Source: Prorocentrum cordatum | Taxonomy: Eukaryota; Sar; Dinophyceae; Prorocentrales; Prorocentraceae | Assembly: GCA_963575745.1 (NCBI GenBank) | Contig: CAUYUJ010022416.1 | Location: forward strand, 1-64,000 | DNA length: 64,000 nt | Direction of reading: 5' to 3' | In this document: piece by piece, positions 9,455-22,572 of the stretch | How the letters are laid out: each line of letters opens with the position of its first letter | How positions within the stretch are numbered: position 1 is the stretch's first letter | Translations under genes and position numbers: made by a program | The notes under the pieces: model-generated | Databases searched by the model: none | Seen by the model: the letters and a program-made list of their open reading frames with translations, nothing else | What the model was told of the DNA's origin: nothing

Positions 9455-10500
9455 CACAACCGCTGGCCCAACGGGCCAGAGGCGTGCTAAGATCTCCGGC
9501 TGCTGGTAAACCGAATTTCCAGTTCGCGCGCGAGGGGCGGCTCCTGGGGGTTCCCAGACGAAAAGTACCCCGGCCGGTCCGACCCAGAGATGTTTTTCCT
9601 TCTGGGCGCGGCTGTCAGACGCCCAGAGCGCTCCTAGAGGGCCCCAAGTCCCCAAGACGGTCCAAGAGGGCTCCGAGTCGCCGACCGATAGGTCCAAGAC
9701 GCCCAAGATAGCCTCCAGACGGCCAAAGACGCCCCCAAGACGCCCACAAAGGCCTCGAAGAAAGCGTCCCAAGAGGGCCCCAGGAGGCAAAAATCATAGA
9801 TATCCCTTCGGCTTGTGACAGATTTTGGCGTTCTCATCTGTTCGGCTTCCCGACGCTCAAAGACGGCTCAAGATGCCCCAAATATCGCCCCATGACGGCC
9901 CAAGAGGCCTCCATGAGAGCCCCAAGAGGGCCCAAGAGGACCCCAAGACGGCCCAAGAGGCCTCCAAGACGGCCCAAGATTTCCCCAGGACGGCCACAAG
10001 AGGGGGCCGAACGGGGAACCCGAACGGACATTTCGAGCCCTCGGCCCCAAGAGGCGCCCAGGAGGCCCCAAGAAGCCCCCAAGAGCCCCCCGAGAGGCTC
10101 CAAGAGGCCGCGAAGAGCCCCCATGAGAACCCTACAAGAGGTCCCCCAAAGGCCCCCAGGTGGCCCCAAAGAGCACAAGACAGCCCCAGAGGCCTCCAAA
10201 GAACGCTCTGGAGGCCCTCCAAGAAACTCCAAGCGACGGAACCCGAACTGAGATTTCTAACCCTTCCCCGAAAGATCCTCCCAAAGCGGTGTCTTGTCCA
10301 CGACCAAGTTTGGCCACATAATGCCACAAGAAGCCATTGGGAGGCCTCCACCTCCTCATCCTCATCCCCCCTTTTACTCCTCCTCCTCCTCCTCCTCCTC
10401 CTCCTCCTCCTCCTCCTCCTCCTCCTCCTCGCTCGCCACGATCACACATACATGTAGCACCAATGATGTGATATGGGCCGGCGGAGTGAGCGAAGCGATC
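9455..10500. repeat. 1.05-kb dispersed repeat with CCCCAAGAGG core, copy 1
   Basis: The left end shares GGCGTGCT(A/G)AGATCTCCGGC and GCGCGCGAGGGGCGGC with the copy at 28555. The core consists of about 10-bp CCCCAAGAGG-type units. An inner AACCCGAACGGACATTTCGAG-like landmark and a right end reading GGCGGAGTGAGCGAAGCGAT recur in the second copy. A CTC array lies near the right end (10377-10431). Right-end sequence also recurs at about 13638-13662. Confidence 0.7.
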
Positions 10501-11070
10501 CGCCGCCCCACCGGGTACGGCGTGTGAGATCCACAGCGTGGTCTTAAGTAGTGATTTGTGTAAGTCTTCTTTGTGGCGCGCGTTTCATACCTACCCCTGC
10601 CTCTGAGCCCTCGCAACCCCTCCTAAGGTCCTCCTCGCGCCTCCCTCATTCCGCCAGCCCGGAAGCCCCAGCTGCGGCCGGGGCGCCTTCTGGCCGCAAT
10701 TTCCCTCCCAAGACGACCCCCCTTTCACGTGCTAGCCTTCCAGGCGCCGCCAGGCGCTCTCAGAGACCCCTCCAGGAGCCCACTCGGCCAGCTTTTCGGG
10801 CCTAACTGGCGGCTCTCCTGGGCTCATTTTCACCCTCCTTCAGGCCACTTTGAGCCGTTTCAGATGCCTTTCCACCTCCTTTCGAGCCACACCAGAACAC
10901 ACCAACAAGCAAATTACCCTGGCGACGTACCCAACCCCTGCGCAATGCGGGGCATGAGTAGCTTGGGAGACGTTATACGGAGGTGATGACGTGACATGGG
11001 CGCATATACTTCTGCGAGCGGCATTCGTGAAGCTCGCAGCCACCCAAGGATCGCGATGTCCCGCTCAGAT

Positions 11071-11258
11071 CGGAAGCCAGGCAAGTGCTGCTAAATCCGT
11101 GGCTGCTAAAATCGACCTCCGGGAAGTTGTCTTCGTCCTTCCGGGAAGAAACCCGTTGACTGTTTCGCGTGCCGCGCCTAATTCCGGGAAGTTGTTTTTT
11201 TCATTAGGAAGGGCCGTTTTAGCATCCACGGTTTTAGCAGCCCTCGCCCCGCTTTCGA
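11071..11258. mobile_element. MITE-like element, family 1, copy 2
   Basis: It has the same inverted-repeat arms as 2339-2522 (AAATCCGTGGCTGCT on the left; complement of AAAACCGTGGATGCT on the right), facing inward over about 40 bp. It is flanked by TCAGAT on both sides (11065-11070 and 11259-11264). The flanks match the interior of one unit of the adjacent 101-bp satellite (GTCCCGCTCAGATCTGCG), so the element split a satellite unit and duplicated 6 bp. No ORF. Confidence 0.75.
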
Positions 11259-11264
11259 TCAGAT

Positions 11265-13285
11265 CTGCGCGGTGCCTCACTCCGCTGGACCCGCCACCAG
11301 CCTTCGAAAGTAGCGACAATTTCGCAGATCGCAGCCCCCATGGACGGCGAGGTCCCGCTCAGACCTGCGCGGTACCTCGCAGATCGCTCTGCTGTCCCTT
11401 CAAGCAGCCCTCGAAAATGGCAACAATTTCGCAGATCGCAGCCCCCAGGGACGGCGAGGTCCCGCTCAGATCTGCGCGGTGCCTCACTCCGCAGGACCCA
11501 CCAGCAGCCCTCGAAACTAGCGACAATTTCGCAGATCGCAGCCCCCCAAGGACGGCGAGGTCCCGCTCAGATCTGCGCGGTGCCTCACTGCGCTGGACCC
11601 ACCAGCAGCCCTCGAAAGTGCCGACGTTTTCGCAGATCGCAGCCCCAAGGGACGGCGAAGTCCCGCTCAGATCTGCGCGGTGCCTCACTCCGCTGGACCC
11701 ACCAGCAGCCCTCGAAAGTGGCGACCATCTCGCAGATCGCAACCCCCCAAGGACGGCGAGGTCCCGTTCAGATCTGCGCGGTGCCTCACTGCGCTGGACC
11801 CACCAGCAGCCCTCGAAAGTGCCGACGTTTTCGCAGATCGCAGCCCCAAGGGACGGCGAAGTCCCGCTCAGATCTACGCGGTGCCTCACTCCGCTGGACC
11901 CACCAGCAGCCCTCGAAAGTGGCGACAATCTCGCAGATCGCAGCCCCCCAAGGGACGGCGAGGTCCCGTTCAGATCTGCGCGGTGCCCCACTCCGCTGAA
12001 CCCACCAGCAGCCCTCGAAAGTGGTGATAGTTTTGCAGATCGCAGACCCCCAAGGACGGCGAGGGCTCGCTCAGATCTGCGCGGTGCCTCACCCGGCTGG
12101 ACCCACCAGCAGCCCTGGAAAGTGGCGACAATCTCGCAGATCGCAGCCCCCCAAGGGACGGCGAGGTCCCGTTCAGATCTGCGCGGTGCCCCACTCCGCT
12201 GAACCCACCAGCAGCCCTCGAAAGTGGTGATAGTTTTGCAGATCGCAGACCCCCAAGGACGGCGAGGGCTCGCTCAGATCTGCGCGGTGCCTCACCCGGC
12301 TGGACCCACCAGCAGCCCTGGAAAGTGGCGACAATCTCGCAGATCGCAGCCCCCCAAGGGACGGCGAGGTCCCGTTCAGATCTGCGCGGTGCCCCACTCC
12401 GCTGAACCCACCAGCAGCCCTCGAAAGTGCCGACGTTTTCGCAGATCGCAGCCCCCCAGGGACGGCGAGGTCCCGCTCAGATCTGCGCGGTGCCCCATTG
12501 CGCTGGACCCACCAGCAGCCCTCGACAGTGCCGACGTTTTCGCAGATCGCAGCCCCCTAGGGACGGCCAAGTCCCGCTCAGATCTGCGCGGTGCCTCACT
12601 CCGCTGGACCCACCAGCAGCCCTCGAAAGTGGCAACGGTTTTGCAGATCGCAGCCCCCCAGGGACGGCGCGGGCTCGCTCAGATCTGCGGGGTGCCTCAC
12701 TCCGATGGACCCACCAGCAGCCCTCGAAAGTGGCGACATTTTCGCAGATCGCAGCCCCCCAAGGACGGCGAGGTCCCGCTCAGATCTGCGCGGTGCCTCA
12801 CTCCGCTGGACCCACCAGCAGCCCTCGAAAGTGGCGACAATCTCGCAGATCGCAGCCCCCCAGGGACGGCGAGGTCCCGCTCAGATCTGCGCGGTGCCTC
12901 TCCACGCTGGAACCACCAGCAGCCCTCGAAAACGGCGACGGTTTCGCAGATCGCAGCCCCCCAGGGATGGCGATGTTCCGTTCAGATCTGCGCGGTGCCT
13001 CACTCCGCTGGACCCACCAACAGCCCTCGAAAGTGGCGACACTCTCGCAGATCGCAGCCCCCCAGGGACGGCGCGGGCTCGCTCAGATCTGCGCGGTGCC
13101 TCACTGCGCTGGACCCACCAGCAGCCCTCGAAAGTGGCGACAATCTCGCAGATCGCAACCCCCCAGGGACGGCGAGGTCCCGCTCAGATCTGCGCGGTGC
13201 CCCTCTCGGCTGGACCCACCAGCAGCCCTCGAAAGTGGCGTCAATTTCGCAGATCGCAGCCCCCCAGGGACGGCAAGGTCTCGCG
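11265..13285. repeat. 101-bp satellite, about 20 copies
   Basis: The period is 101 bp, measured between CGCAGATCGCAG words at 12440 and 12541. Each unit has CAGATCTGCGCGGTGCC, GGACCCACCAGCAGCCCTCG and CGCAGATCGCAGCCCC. Because 101 is not divisible by 3 and units lack stops, long frames run through all three phases and are not genes. A two-unit block of 203 bp at about 12018-12220 is repeated with no visible change at 12221-12423, a recent duplication. Leftmost unit sequence resumes at about 11050, before the inserted element. Confidence 0.95.
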
Positions 13286-14329
13286 GGAGACAGGGGGCGG
13301 GACACAGGAGGTGGGAGGCGGGAGGAAGGAAGGACGGACGAGCAGTGCTCTATTCAAAAACGAATACCTTACCAAGGAGGACCGGGAAAAACATTGCAAA
13401 ACACATAATAGTTTGATGATGCTGGCCTTCTCGCACTTCTCATTGCGCCTCTCCCGGAACTTTCGCCACCCCTCACGAGGATCGTGGCCTCCGAGGGGGG
13501 AGCCGCAATCGACTAGCCCCCCTCCCGCCCCAGGAGGCCTTGCAAGAGGCCCTGGGGGCCCCCAAGACGCCGCCAAGGAGCCCCAAGAGACCCCCAAGAA
13601 GTCCCCAAGAGGCCCCCAAGAGGCCCTAAAGAGGGCTCCAGGGCCAGCGGAATGATCGAAGCGATTAAATACACACAAACACCAATATTCCCAGGATTCC
13701 CCTCATTTTATGGATTTTCCTTTTCCCCTCCACTTCCCACATGTTCCATACTTTCCTGGAGATCGACGTTTGTTTGTGCCTGTGTGTGTGTGTGTGTCTG
13801 TGTCTGTGTTTGTGTCTTGTCTGTGTATGTGAGTGTGTGCTTTCTTGCCGCCCAACGTATCCCCAGGATAACGTACCCCCAGTGAAGTGTCGCCGCGGCC
13901 ACGATTCCAGCCACGCTGGGCGCCGAAACGCAGCCGATGGGCGCCCCAGGGTGGGCCCTGAGGCCCCCTCTCTCTCCAGGGTGCGCCTCCTCTGGAGCGC
14001 GTGTAAAAAAACTGCATAAACACAAACTGTTTGCGCTCCGCGCGGGGCGCCAACAGTCTATGTTTACACAATTTGTTCTACCGATGTTTTTCCGATATGT
14101 ATGCTTTATGCTTATGCCGCTTTATGTTCATGTTTATGCTTATGTTTATGCCGATGTATGTTTATGGTTATGTTCATGTTTATCTTTACGGGCGTCGGAT
14201 CGGGCTGCATCGCCCACGGGGTCGAGATCGAGCCGGAGCGGCCGCGCCAGGAGGGACGGGAGAACGGCGCGCGGTCGGCCCTGTGGGAAAGAGAGGCGAA
14301 GAGGTGCGATGGGACCCCCACCCAACAAC

Positions 14330-17300
14330 ACACACAACCACACGCACACGCGCACGCACACACTCACGCACACACTCACACACGCACGCACTCACACGAT
14401 CCACAGAACACGACAAACACACACACAAACACACACGCACACGCAACACAAACACACACACGAAAACACACACACACACAAACGTCACGCACACATCACA
14501 CACATCACACACAACACACACATGACACACATACGCACATACACACAATCACACAATCACGTAATCACACACACGCACACACGCACACGCGCACGCACAC
14601 GCTAATACACGCACACACAATATACACAACACACACATAGACACACAAACACACACACACACACACACGCACGCAACACAACACACACAACACACAGACA
14701 CACACAAACACACGCAACACACACACACACATCACACACAACACACAACACACACATAGACACATATTCACAATCACACAACACACAGACAAACATACAC
14801 ACAGACACACACAGACCCACAGACACTCTCACACTACACCCACATACGCACACGCACACGCGCACGAACACGCACACACACGCACACACAACACACACAC
14901 ACACACACACACACCTAACACAACACACACACATACACACAGCACACACAGCACACACAACACACAACCACACAAACACACACACACACTACAAACGTCA
15001 CACCCCTACACGCATACACACAACACACACGTCACACACATACACACATTCACACAATCACATAATCACATAAGCACACAATCACACAGACCGACACACC
15101 GACGCACAGACACACCGACACACATCCATCACACACGTGCACACGCACACGTACTTGTACATGAACACGCACGCACAATCATATACACAGGCAGACACAA
15201 CACAGGCAAACATACACACAAACAAAAACACACACAACACACAACGCACACAAACACATACACAAACACACACATACACACTCCAAGCGCACACACAGCA
15301 CACACAAATACGTATAATTCCACGCACATACACACAAGAACACACCGCACACACAATACACACAACACAAAACACACACAAACACACACACACGCACACA
15401 TCACAACACACACACAAACACACACACACACACACACGCACACAACACACACACACATCACACACAACACACAACACACACACATCACAGACATACACAC
15501 ACACTACCAAACAATCACACACAGACTCACATACACACAGACACACAGACACACAGAGGCACACACAGCACACACACATACGAACACGTGCACGCACACG
15601 CACACGCACACACACGCACACAGACACAGACACACACACATACCACGCACATCACACATACACGCACACAGCACACACAACACACATCACACACAATACA
15701 CACATCACAACCCTCCACACATACACACATACAGACAACAGACACACATCACACATACACACATCCACACAATCACATAATCACACAATCACACAGACAG
15801 ACACACACACACAGACACACACACACACATATCACACACACGCACACGTACTTGTATATGCACACGCACACGCAATCGTATACACAGACACACGCACAGC
15901 GCACACAAACACACACACACACACAAACACACACACAACCACACACAACACACAGCACACACACAAACATATACACTAACACACATACACACACCACAAG
16001 CACACACACACATCACACACACATACGTACAATCACACGCACATACACACAGCGCACACACCATACACACAATACACACAATACACACAACACACGCATC
16101 ACAACACACACACACACACACATACACACACGCACGCACACACAAAGGACGGACAAACACACGCAAACACACACACACACACACGCACACACCACACACA
16201 ACTCACAAACTAACGCATACACGACCACACACACATACACACAACACAAGCACACACATCACACACAAATACATACAATCACGCGCACGTACACAGACAG
16301 CACACACACCATACACATATACACATACACACACACAATCACACAATCACGCACTCACACACAGACACACAGACACACAGGTGCACACACACAGCACACC
16401 CACACACACACACGCACACGTGCACGCACACGCACACGCGCACACACACACGCGCGCACGCACACAACACACACACAACACACAAACACATACAACGCAC
16501 ACACATCACACACATACACATGTACACATACAATCACATAATCACATAATCATACAATGACACACAGCCACACAGACGTACAGACACACACACACAGAAA
16601 CACACACACAGACACACAGACACACTCCATGCAGGCACACAGGCACTCACACCGACATACAGACACACAGACACGCAGACACACCGACAGAGACACAGAA
16701 ACACACAGACACACAGACACACAAAGACACACACAGACAAACAGGCACACTGACACACACGCACGCACACACACACATGCACCCGCACACGTACACGCAC
16801 ATGAACACGCACACACATTCACAACCCCCCCCACACACGCACACGCACACACAACAAACAGCACACAATCACAAACAAGCACACACACATACACACATAC
16901 ACACAACACGCACACACACACATCACAAACACATACACACACAATCACACAATCACATGAACACGCACGCAGACGCAAAGACGCACAGACACACAGACGC
17001 ACACACACAGACACAGAGGCACACAAACACACAGAAACACAGACACACAAGCACGCACACACACATGCACCCGCACACGTACACGCACACACACGCACAC
17101 ACACGCACACGCACACACAATACACAAACACACACAAGCACACACACAAACACACACAATCACACATACACACAACACACAAACACACATCACACACATA
17201 CGCACAATCACACACAGGCACACAGACACACAGACACACAGACACACAGACACACAGACCCGCAGACCCACAAACCCACAGACACACAGACACACCCCCA

Positions 17301-17520
17301 GGCACACCCACAGACACTCACAAACACACAGACACACAGACACACACACACACAGACGCACACACACACAGATACACGGACACACAGACACACCCCCAGA
17401 CATACAGACACACACAAACACACACGCACACATGCACACACATACAGACAGACACACACAGGCACACACACACACAGGTACACACACAAACACAAACACG
17501 CAGACACACGCACACACCCA
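14330..17520. repeat. AC-rich microsatellite block, 3.2 kb
   Basis: CACA and ACAC dinucleotides with frequent CACG, CATA and CAGACA variants. A weak higher-order repeat is visible through recurring CACACAATCACATAATCACA and GCACACG(T/C)(A/G)C words. It contains no sequence of ordinary complexity, and all ORFs on either strand are artefacts. Confidence 0.96.
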
Positions 17521-17687
17521 TAGCCCCCCCCCCAAAGAATTCCACCCTGAGAAAGCAGGGGGTCGCCTTGGTAATTATAGGCGTTGGCAGCACGTGAAGG
17601 AAGCACGGCAGCGACAAGCAAGCATCGGGAAGTCGGAATCTGGGAATCGAATCGGGGCAGCAGGGATCGATCTCGGATCGAACTGAC

Positions 17688-17804
17688 CGGATCGACACGG
17701 ATGCCGTCCTGCCGGCCCTCCTGGAACGCCTGCTCGACGGCAACGAGGGCCTCGGCCTTCACCTGCTCCAGCTCGTGGGCGAGACCGTGCTCGCCGGCGG
17801 TCCC
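17688..17804 (-). CDS. Exon-like island, 39 codons
   Basis: On the minus strand a TTCTCTACCAG acceptor-like site is followed by exactly 117 nt (39 codons) reading [39 protein letters not shown], and then a GTCAGT donor-like site. The amino-acid composition is balanced and clearly helical. Of the islands in this window this one has the most convincing boundaries. No family recognised. It might be one exon of a coiled-coil host protein. Confidence 0.38.
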
Positions 17805-18629
17805 CTGGTAGAGAAGGCACCCCGTGCATCACCATCGTCCCGTGACAGGGGTATGCTGGGCCCTGGCATGGTGCAGACGCCCTCCTAGCCGAGGCCAGGA
17901 GTGTTAACACTCGAATCGGGGATCGGCTACAGAATTGATGCAAGTACCCCAAGCTTGATTCCCCCCTCGAACGTTCGAACACATCAAAAACCACACTTAG
18001 CAAAACTCCACCCAGTTGCGGGGACCAGGGGGGGCAATCAAAATTCGGTTAGGCGCGCTGGTCGGTCTGGGTGGACGGGCACCGCCTCGCGACCTACGAC
18101 GGGGAGCGCTGGTCATGCGAAACACGTGGGGCGCCAAGCGTTGCAACTATCAGCATGTTTCACGGCGGGGCTAAGCGGCTGCTGCAACAGGAAATGATAG
18201 CGCGAACTGCCGCTTCATCCGTGGAGGGGGGATCCAGCACGGAAAAGAATTCGAAGGCGTGGGGCGTCTGGCCAGGCATTTACTTACGGCACGCATAGAA
18301 CCGATCGCGGCGACAAAACTTGGCGAGACACGGGGATGAGGTGGAAGTGGAGGGACATAATGAAAGAGGCTGCTAAGGCACGGAGACACGAGACGAGGGA
18401 GGAGATCACGCCTGAGGCAAAGCGGCGCCCCAAAGCACAGAAAACACTGGGGTCATCATACTGGGGCAGAGGCGGGGAAGGGCAGCGGGCAGTGCGAGGC
18501 GGAAAAGGACAGCGGCCATGCAGGTGGTTTCGCTGAGCTTGAGGAAGTGGGGAGTCGGCGGGGAGCGGCCCTGGGGACGGGGCCTCGGAGATGGGCAGCA
18601 CAGGCAGCCGATGCTTCGCCAAAAGGGGA

Positions 18630-18890
18630 CACGTACAGAACTACACTTAGCGGCCGGGGCACGGTACACGTCGGGAGCGCGAGTCGCGCCCCCGACATGT
18701 ACCCCGCCCCGCTGGCTAGGTGTAGTTATATGAGTGCTCTGTTTTGTGAGGATGTCCCCGGCGAAACCAGCACGTACAGAACTACACCTAGCGCCTGGCT
18801 AAGTGTAGTTCTGAACGTGCTGGATGTCTCGAGCGGGGCGAGCACGTATAGACCGGCACCTAGCAAAAGTGGCAGGGTACAGGTCGGGGG
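18630..18890. repeat. Cluster of palindromes with ACAGAACTACACTTAG core
   Basis: A core like ACGTACAGAACTACAC(C/T)TAGC occurs about five times in alternating orientation. 18767-18823 forms a hairpin with arms matching at 22 of 24 positions and a 7-nt loop. 18630-18740 forms a larger imperfect palindrome about GTCGGGAGCGCGAGTCGCG. A further diverged unit follows at 18838-18890. Related to no known element that I can name. Confidence 0.75.
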
Positions 18891-19773
18891 CGTCGCCGCG
18901 CCTCCCCGCAGAGTCAGGAGGGCAGGGGCCACTGAAATCCCAGCCGCCCTCAGGGCGGCGGAGGCTGGACGTCCCAGGGATGCCCGAAAGTGACCCAACT
19001 GCGGCCAAGGGCACGCAACGAGGTCCCTGGGGGCCCCAAGAGCGCTCCACGACCTCCAGCCGCAATCTGAGGTCGTAGCGTCTTGGGGGTCTCCTGGGGC
19101 GCTTGGCGGGGTCTTGGATTCTTCCTGGGGCGCTCGGGAGGTCCCAGGAGCGCACCTGCTCGCCACGACATCTGGTCTCGATCTGGAGGTCGTGGCGTCT
19201 GGGGCCCCCGTGGGGCGTTTTGGGGGCACTGGGGGGTCCTCCTGTAGCCCATCATGGGTCCCACGAGCGCTGGTGGTCGCTACGACCTCTGACCTTGTTC
19301 TGGATCCCTCCATCCTCTTTGCCCCCCCCCCGTGATCAGGGCAACTCGCCTGGTGACGATGTTTCGAGGATTCTAAAAGATATGCGCGCTCCGCCTCCGC
19401 CTTCTAATCGCGAGTTGTTATTTCTGATTCCACGCCGACTCTGGCTAGCGACGTCGAGGCCCTCGCAAATCCGACAAACGCGATGACCCCCCTCGAATGG
19501 CGGGCAAAACAAACTTTGGAACGATAGCCCAATTTTTTTTTGAAATTTCGGGATCCGCGAGAGAAACTAATCCACTCGCCCAAAGTGTAGCTCTCTATCT
19601 GTCCGAAACGTACGAGACATGCGTAGATTGTTTATGTAGATCTGCGCATCATACGCATGGTTCGCAGATTCGACAGAAGAATCCGTTCTGGGTAAGATTT
19701 AATTCTGCAGTCGATCCCCCTCTCGAGCCCCCCCCACGAGGGCCCAGGGATGGCCTGGCCAGACATCTTTTTT
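18891..19773. other. No gene recognised
   Basis: Mixed GC-rich sequence with short diverged tandem words (GACCTC / GAGGTCGT(A/G)GCGTCT) at about 19030-19290. No convincing coding pattern. Confidence 0.5.
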
Positions 19774-19938
19774 GGCGGCGAGCGAAGGGGGGAAGTGAGA
19801 AGGAGAAGGCCTTCTCAGAAGGCTCGAAAGTCCCCCGACCTCCTGAGCAGCTTTCCGAGCCCTCCCCGAAGACAGAGCAAGCTTCCCAGAAGGCGCGGGG
19901 GGGCAAGTCCCGCCGCCGTCTCGGAGGGCCTTCTCCTC
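19774..19938. mobile_element. MITE-like element, family 2, partial copy
   Basis: The left arm GGCGGCGAGCGAAGGGGGGA and the interior (GGCCTTCTCAGAAGGCTCG, TTCTCC) match 6112-6311, but the right terminal arm is missing or eroded. No ORF. Confidence 0.55.
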
Positions 19939-20499
19939 AGGTCGGGCGTGCCCCCCATACAGGCGGATCTTGCAGGACAGGTCAGGACGCGTCAAGACAC
20001 ACCACCCCCACAAATGGCCAGACACAGCCGAGCACATCCCTCCCCCGGCCTGCTCTTTTGGACCACTGCTGCACAGTCCTCCGGTAGGGGGGGCGCGCCC
20101 GCCTTGCTGGTCTGGGTAGTCGGAGCCAATCCGGCGCCAACCTGGCAGGCCCAATCTGGCAAGCGGGGGCAATCTGGCGAGGGAGCCAGCGCGAATCCAG
20201 TCTGGCGAATAACCCAGATCATTCGGGTCGGGCGAAAGGGGGGGATTGGGAAAGGGGGGGTTACGAAATTTGCTGCATGCAGCTGGTGTCGGCCTCACCG
20301 AGGGGCCCATTCCTCGATACATTGTCGCCTCCGGCGCCGGGAGGCGCCGGGAAAATCAGCTAAGGGAGCTGATTCTCAAACCCCCCCTTTGCTATCCCCC
20401 CCTTTCGCCCGACCCGAATCATCCAGTTTGGCCAGGCCAGATTGGCCCTTGGGGCCCAATCCAATCTGACAGTCTGGCCTTCGACTGCCTAGCTGGTGG

Positions 20500-20619
20500 G
20501 TGCTGTGGCTGCTCTCGGCCGGCCGCCTGCCCGCACGCCTCCGCGGCGGCGTCCGCCGCCGCCGTCTGCGCCAGCGCCTCGGCCGCGTCCGCCCCATAGG
20601 CCAGGTGCAGCAGCCCGTC
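20500..20619 (-). CDS. Exon-like island
   Basis: On the minus strand the open stretch begins EDGLLHLAYGADAAEALAQT and continues AAADAAAEACGQAAGR. It has a protein-like helical pattern next to a microsatellite array. The (E)DG opening is shared with islands at 5856-5959 and 40612-40745. The end is not defined and the function is unknown. Confidence 0.28.
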
Positions 20620-20705
20620 CTCCGAGGCGGAACGAGACTCGATCCTCACGAACGTCCAACTCCTCTCCTCTCCTCTCTCCCTACCTCCTCCTCCCTCCCT
20701 ACCTC

Positions 20706-20846
20706 CTCCTCCTCCTCCTCCTTTCCTCCTCCTCCTTTCCTCCTCGTCCTCCTCCTCCTCCTCCTCCTCCTCCTCCGCCTCCTCCTCCTCCTCCTCCTCC
20801 TCCTCCTCCTCCTCATCATCATCATCATCATCATCATCACCATCAC

Positions 20847-20887
<41 letters not shown>

Positions 20888-20999
20888 GCAGCATCAGCAT
20901 CAGCATCAGCATCAGCATCAGCATCATCATCATCATCATCATCAGCATCAGCATCAGCATCAGCATCAGCATCAGCATCAGCATCAGCATCAGCATCAG

Positions 21000-21069
<70 letters not shown>

Positions 21070-21070
21070 T
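20706..21070. repeat. Compound microsatellite (CTC)n, (ATC)n, (AGCATC)n
   Basis: CTC triplets to about 20812, then ATC triplets alternating in blocks with AGCATC hexamers to 21069. Very long His, Met, Ile or Asp frames here are artefacts. Confidence 0.97.
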
Positions 21071-21639
21071 TCGGGATCGGGGGCGGCGAGAGTGGCGTCC
21101 TCTTCCCGGCGGACTTCAAAGACGAGCTGCCTCTGCCACCACCGTCGGCCGACCGTTGCATTGTCTGGTGCAGGGCGCGCAAGGACCGCTCGGGTGCACC
21201 TCGCTGCCTTCATTCTCCCGCGCCCCTATCCTTCGCCCCTGAGATTAAGGCGCCCAATCTGATGACGCGGGCGCGCTGGTGGCTCCGATCGCAAAGCTTG
21301 GCGCGTCTGCCAGGAGGCAGCTGCTGGGAGGTCGTCGCCGGAAGGACAGAGGAGGATTCAGCCCCCTTGGCGGGCTGGTCTGCTGGGAGGCAACTGCTGT
21401 TAGGTGGGCCTGTCTCCCTACAGGCGGAGCTTGGACGAGAAACAGCAAATACGCCCAACAAAATGCTCGAACATAGCCAAAACAAACTCAAAAAATCGTC
21501 CCCTGACTATTTTTCTAATATCTTAGAATGTTCCTCCTGTAGAGGGACAGGCCCGACTTAAAATTACTGGGAAGTCTTTGTCGGAAGGATTGAAGAGGAT
21601 TAAGCTCCCTTGGGGGGCTGTTACGCCGGAGTGGGCCTC

Positions 21640-21960
21640 GGATTCAGCAGGATTGAGCGGGATGAAGCTGGAGTAAGCGTGATTCAGCCGGATTGGGCCG
21701 GATCTCGGACCAGGGCAAAATCAGAATTTGCCCTGCCAGGAGTTGCATCCGAAGGTCTGCGCTGGATTGGATCGCGAAACCGAGCCAGATCGAGAGTGGA
21801 TCGAATCGCCACCGAATCGTCCCGAATCGGATCGGTATCGAATTGCCGCGCCCCGCTTCCATCTGGCCCTGGCCGATGCCGGTGAATAGAGCCGGATCGC
21901 ATCGAATTGGAATCGCGGCCCCCGCCGGCGAATCGAATCGCATCGAATCGGATCGTGGGC
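21640..21960. repeat. Degenerate GAATCG-type repeat
   Basis: Short words GATTC(A)GC, GGATTG and GAATCG recur in direct and inverted form, in two blocks (21650-21720 and 21770-21960). Confidence 0.6.
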
Positions 21961-22327
21961 GGCCCTGCTTGGACGTTCGGAAAGAATGGGGGGAACCCTG
22001 GGATACAGTCGGACCAAGGCCAGAGGGACATCCTTCAAGAACATGAAGCCCTCCGTCGGCCAAAACAACAAAGAGAACATCCAAGGGATTCCAAGGGTAA
22101 CCTCCCCAAGATGCACAAGAACATCCAAAAGAACAGTAGGGTACCCTCCCCGAACCAACCTCGATCTTCTACCTCGGTCCGACTGTACACCACAAGGGGG
22201 CCATTCGGACGCACCCCTATCGAGGATGGACGCCCCCGAATCGATATCCCAGGGTTGGGCTCCAATTTCCTAGTTCGTTCGAAAACCTCTCAAAGCTTGG
22301 GGTAGGGGTTGGCACATCCCCTGTTAC

Positions 22328-22545
22328 GTCCTCCCCCAGGTGCTTCTCGAAGACTGCCGAGATGTGGTCCTCCGGGTGCAGCTGAACGCCGTCGGCGAAG
22401 AGGTTGGTCCTGCCCCAGCCGTCGGCGGTCATCCCCGGGGAGTCGAGGCGCTTGTACAGGAAGCTCTTGACCTGCCTGCAGGCCATGGTGCGCGGCACCA
22501 ACAGCTTCGTGTTGATTCCGGGCAGGCCTGGCTTGGGCGCCTGCC
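22328..22545 (-). CDS. Exon-like island, about 72 codons
   Basis: On the minus strand, sequence after an acceptor-like CTGCAG reads through KPGLPGINTKLLVPRTMACR, QVKSFLYKRLDSPGMTADGW, GRTNLFADGVQLHPEDHISA and VFEKHLGED, ending at a GTAACA donor-like site. The composition is balanced, with aromatic and charged residues, quite unlike repeat-derived frames. It is the longest exon candidate in the left half. I do not recognise the family. It may also be a fragment of a decayed retrogene. Confidence 0.42.
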
Positions 22546-22572
22546 TGCAGACCACGGGCACACGGCCTGGGT

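Noticed and set aside
11265-13285. CRISPR-like array of direct repeats
   Set aside because: Units are contiguous 101-bp tandem copies without unique spacers; this is a eukaryotic satellite.
10991-13655. Several ORFs of about 300-400 codons with repeated SRSDLRGASLRWTHQQPSKV
   Set aside because: They are translations of the stop-free 101-bp satellite in different frames, with equal openness on the other strand.
14101-17597. His/Thr and Cys/Val ORFs up to 346 codons
   Set aside because: Produced by the AC/GT dinucleotide block.
18071-18298. Plus-strand frame starting MDGHRLATYDGERWSCET
   Set aside because: The first 20 residues look protein-like, but the frame then turns into unremarkable sequence, and nothing nearby supports a plus-strand gene; too short to call.
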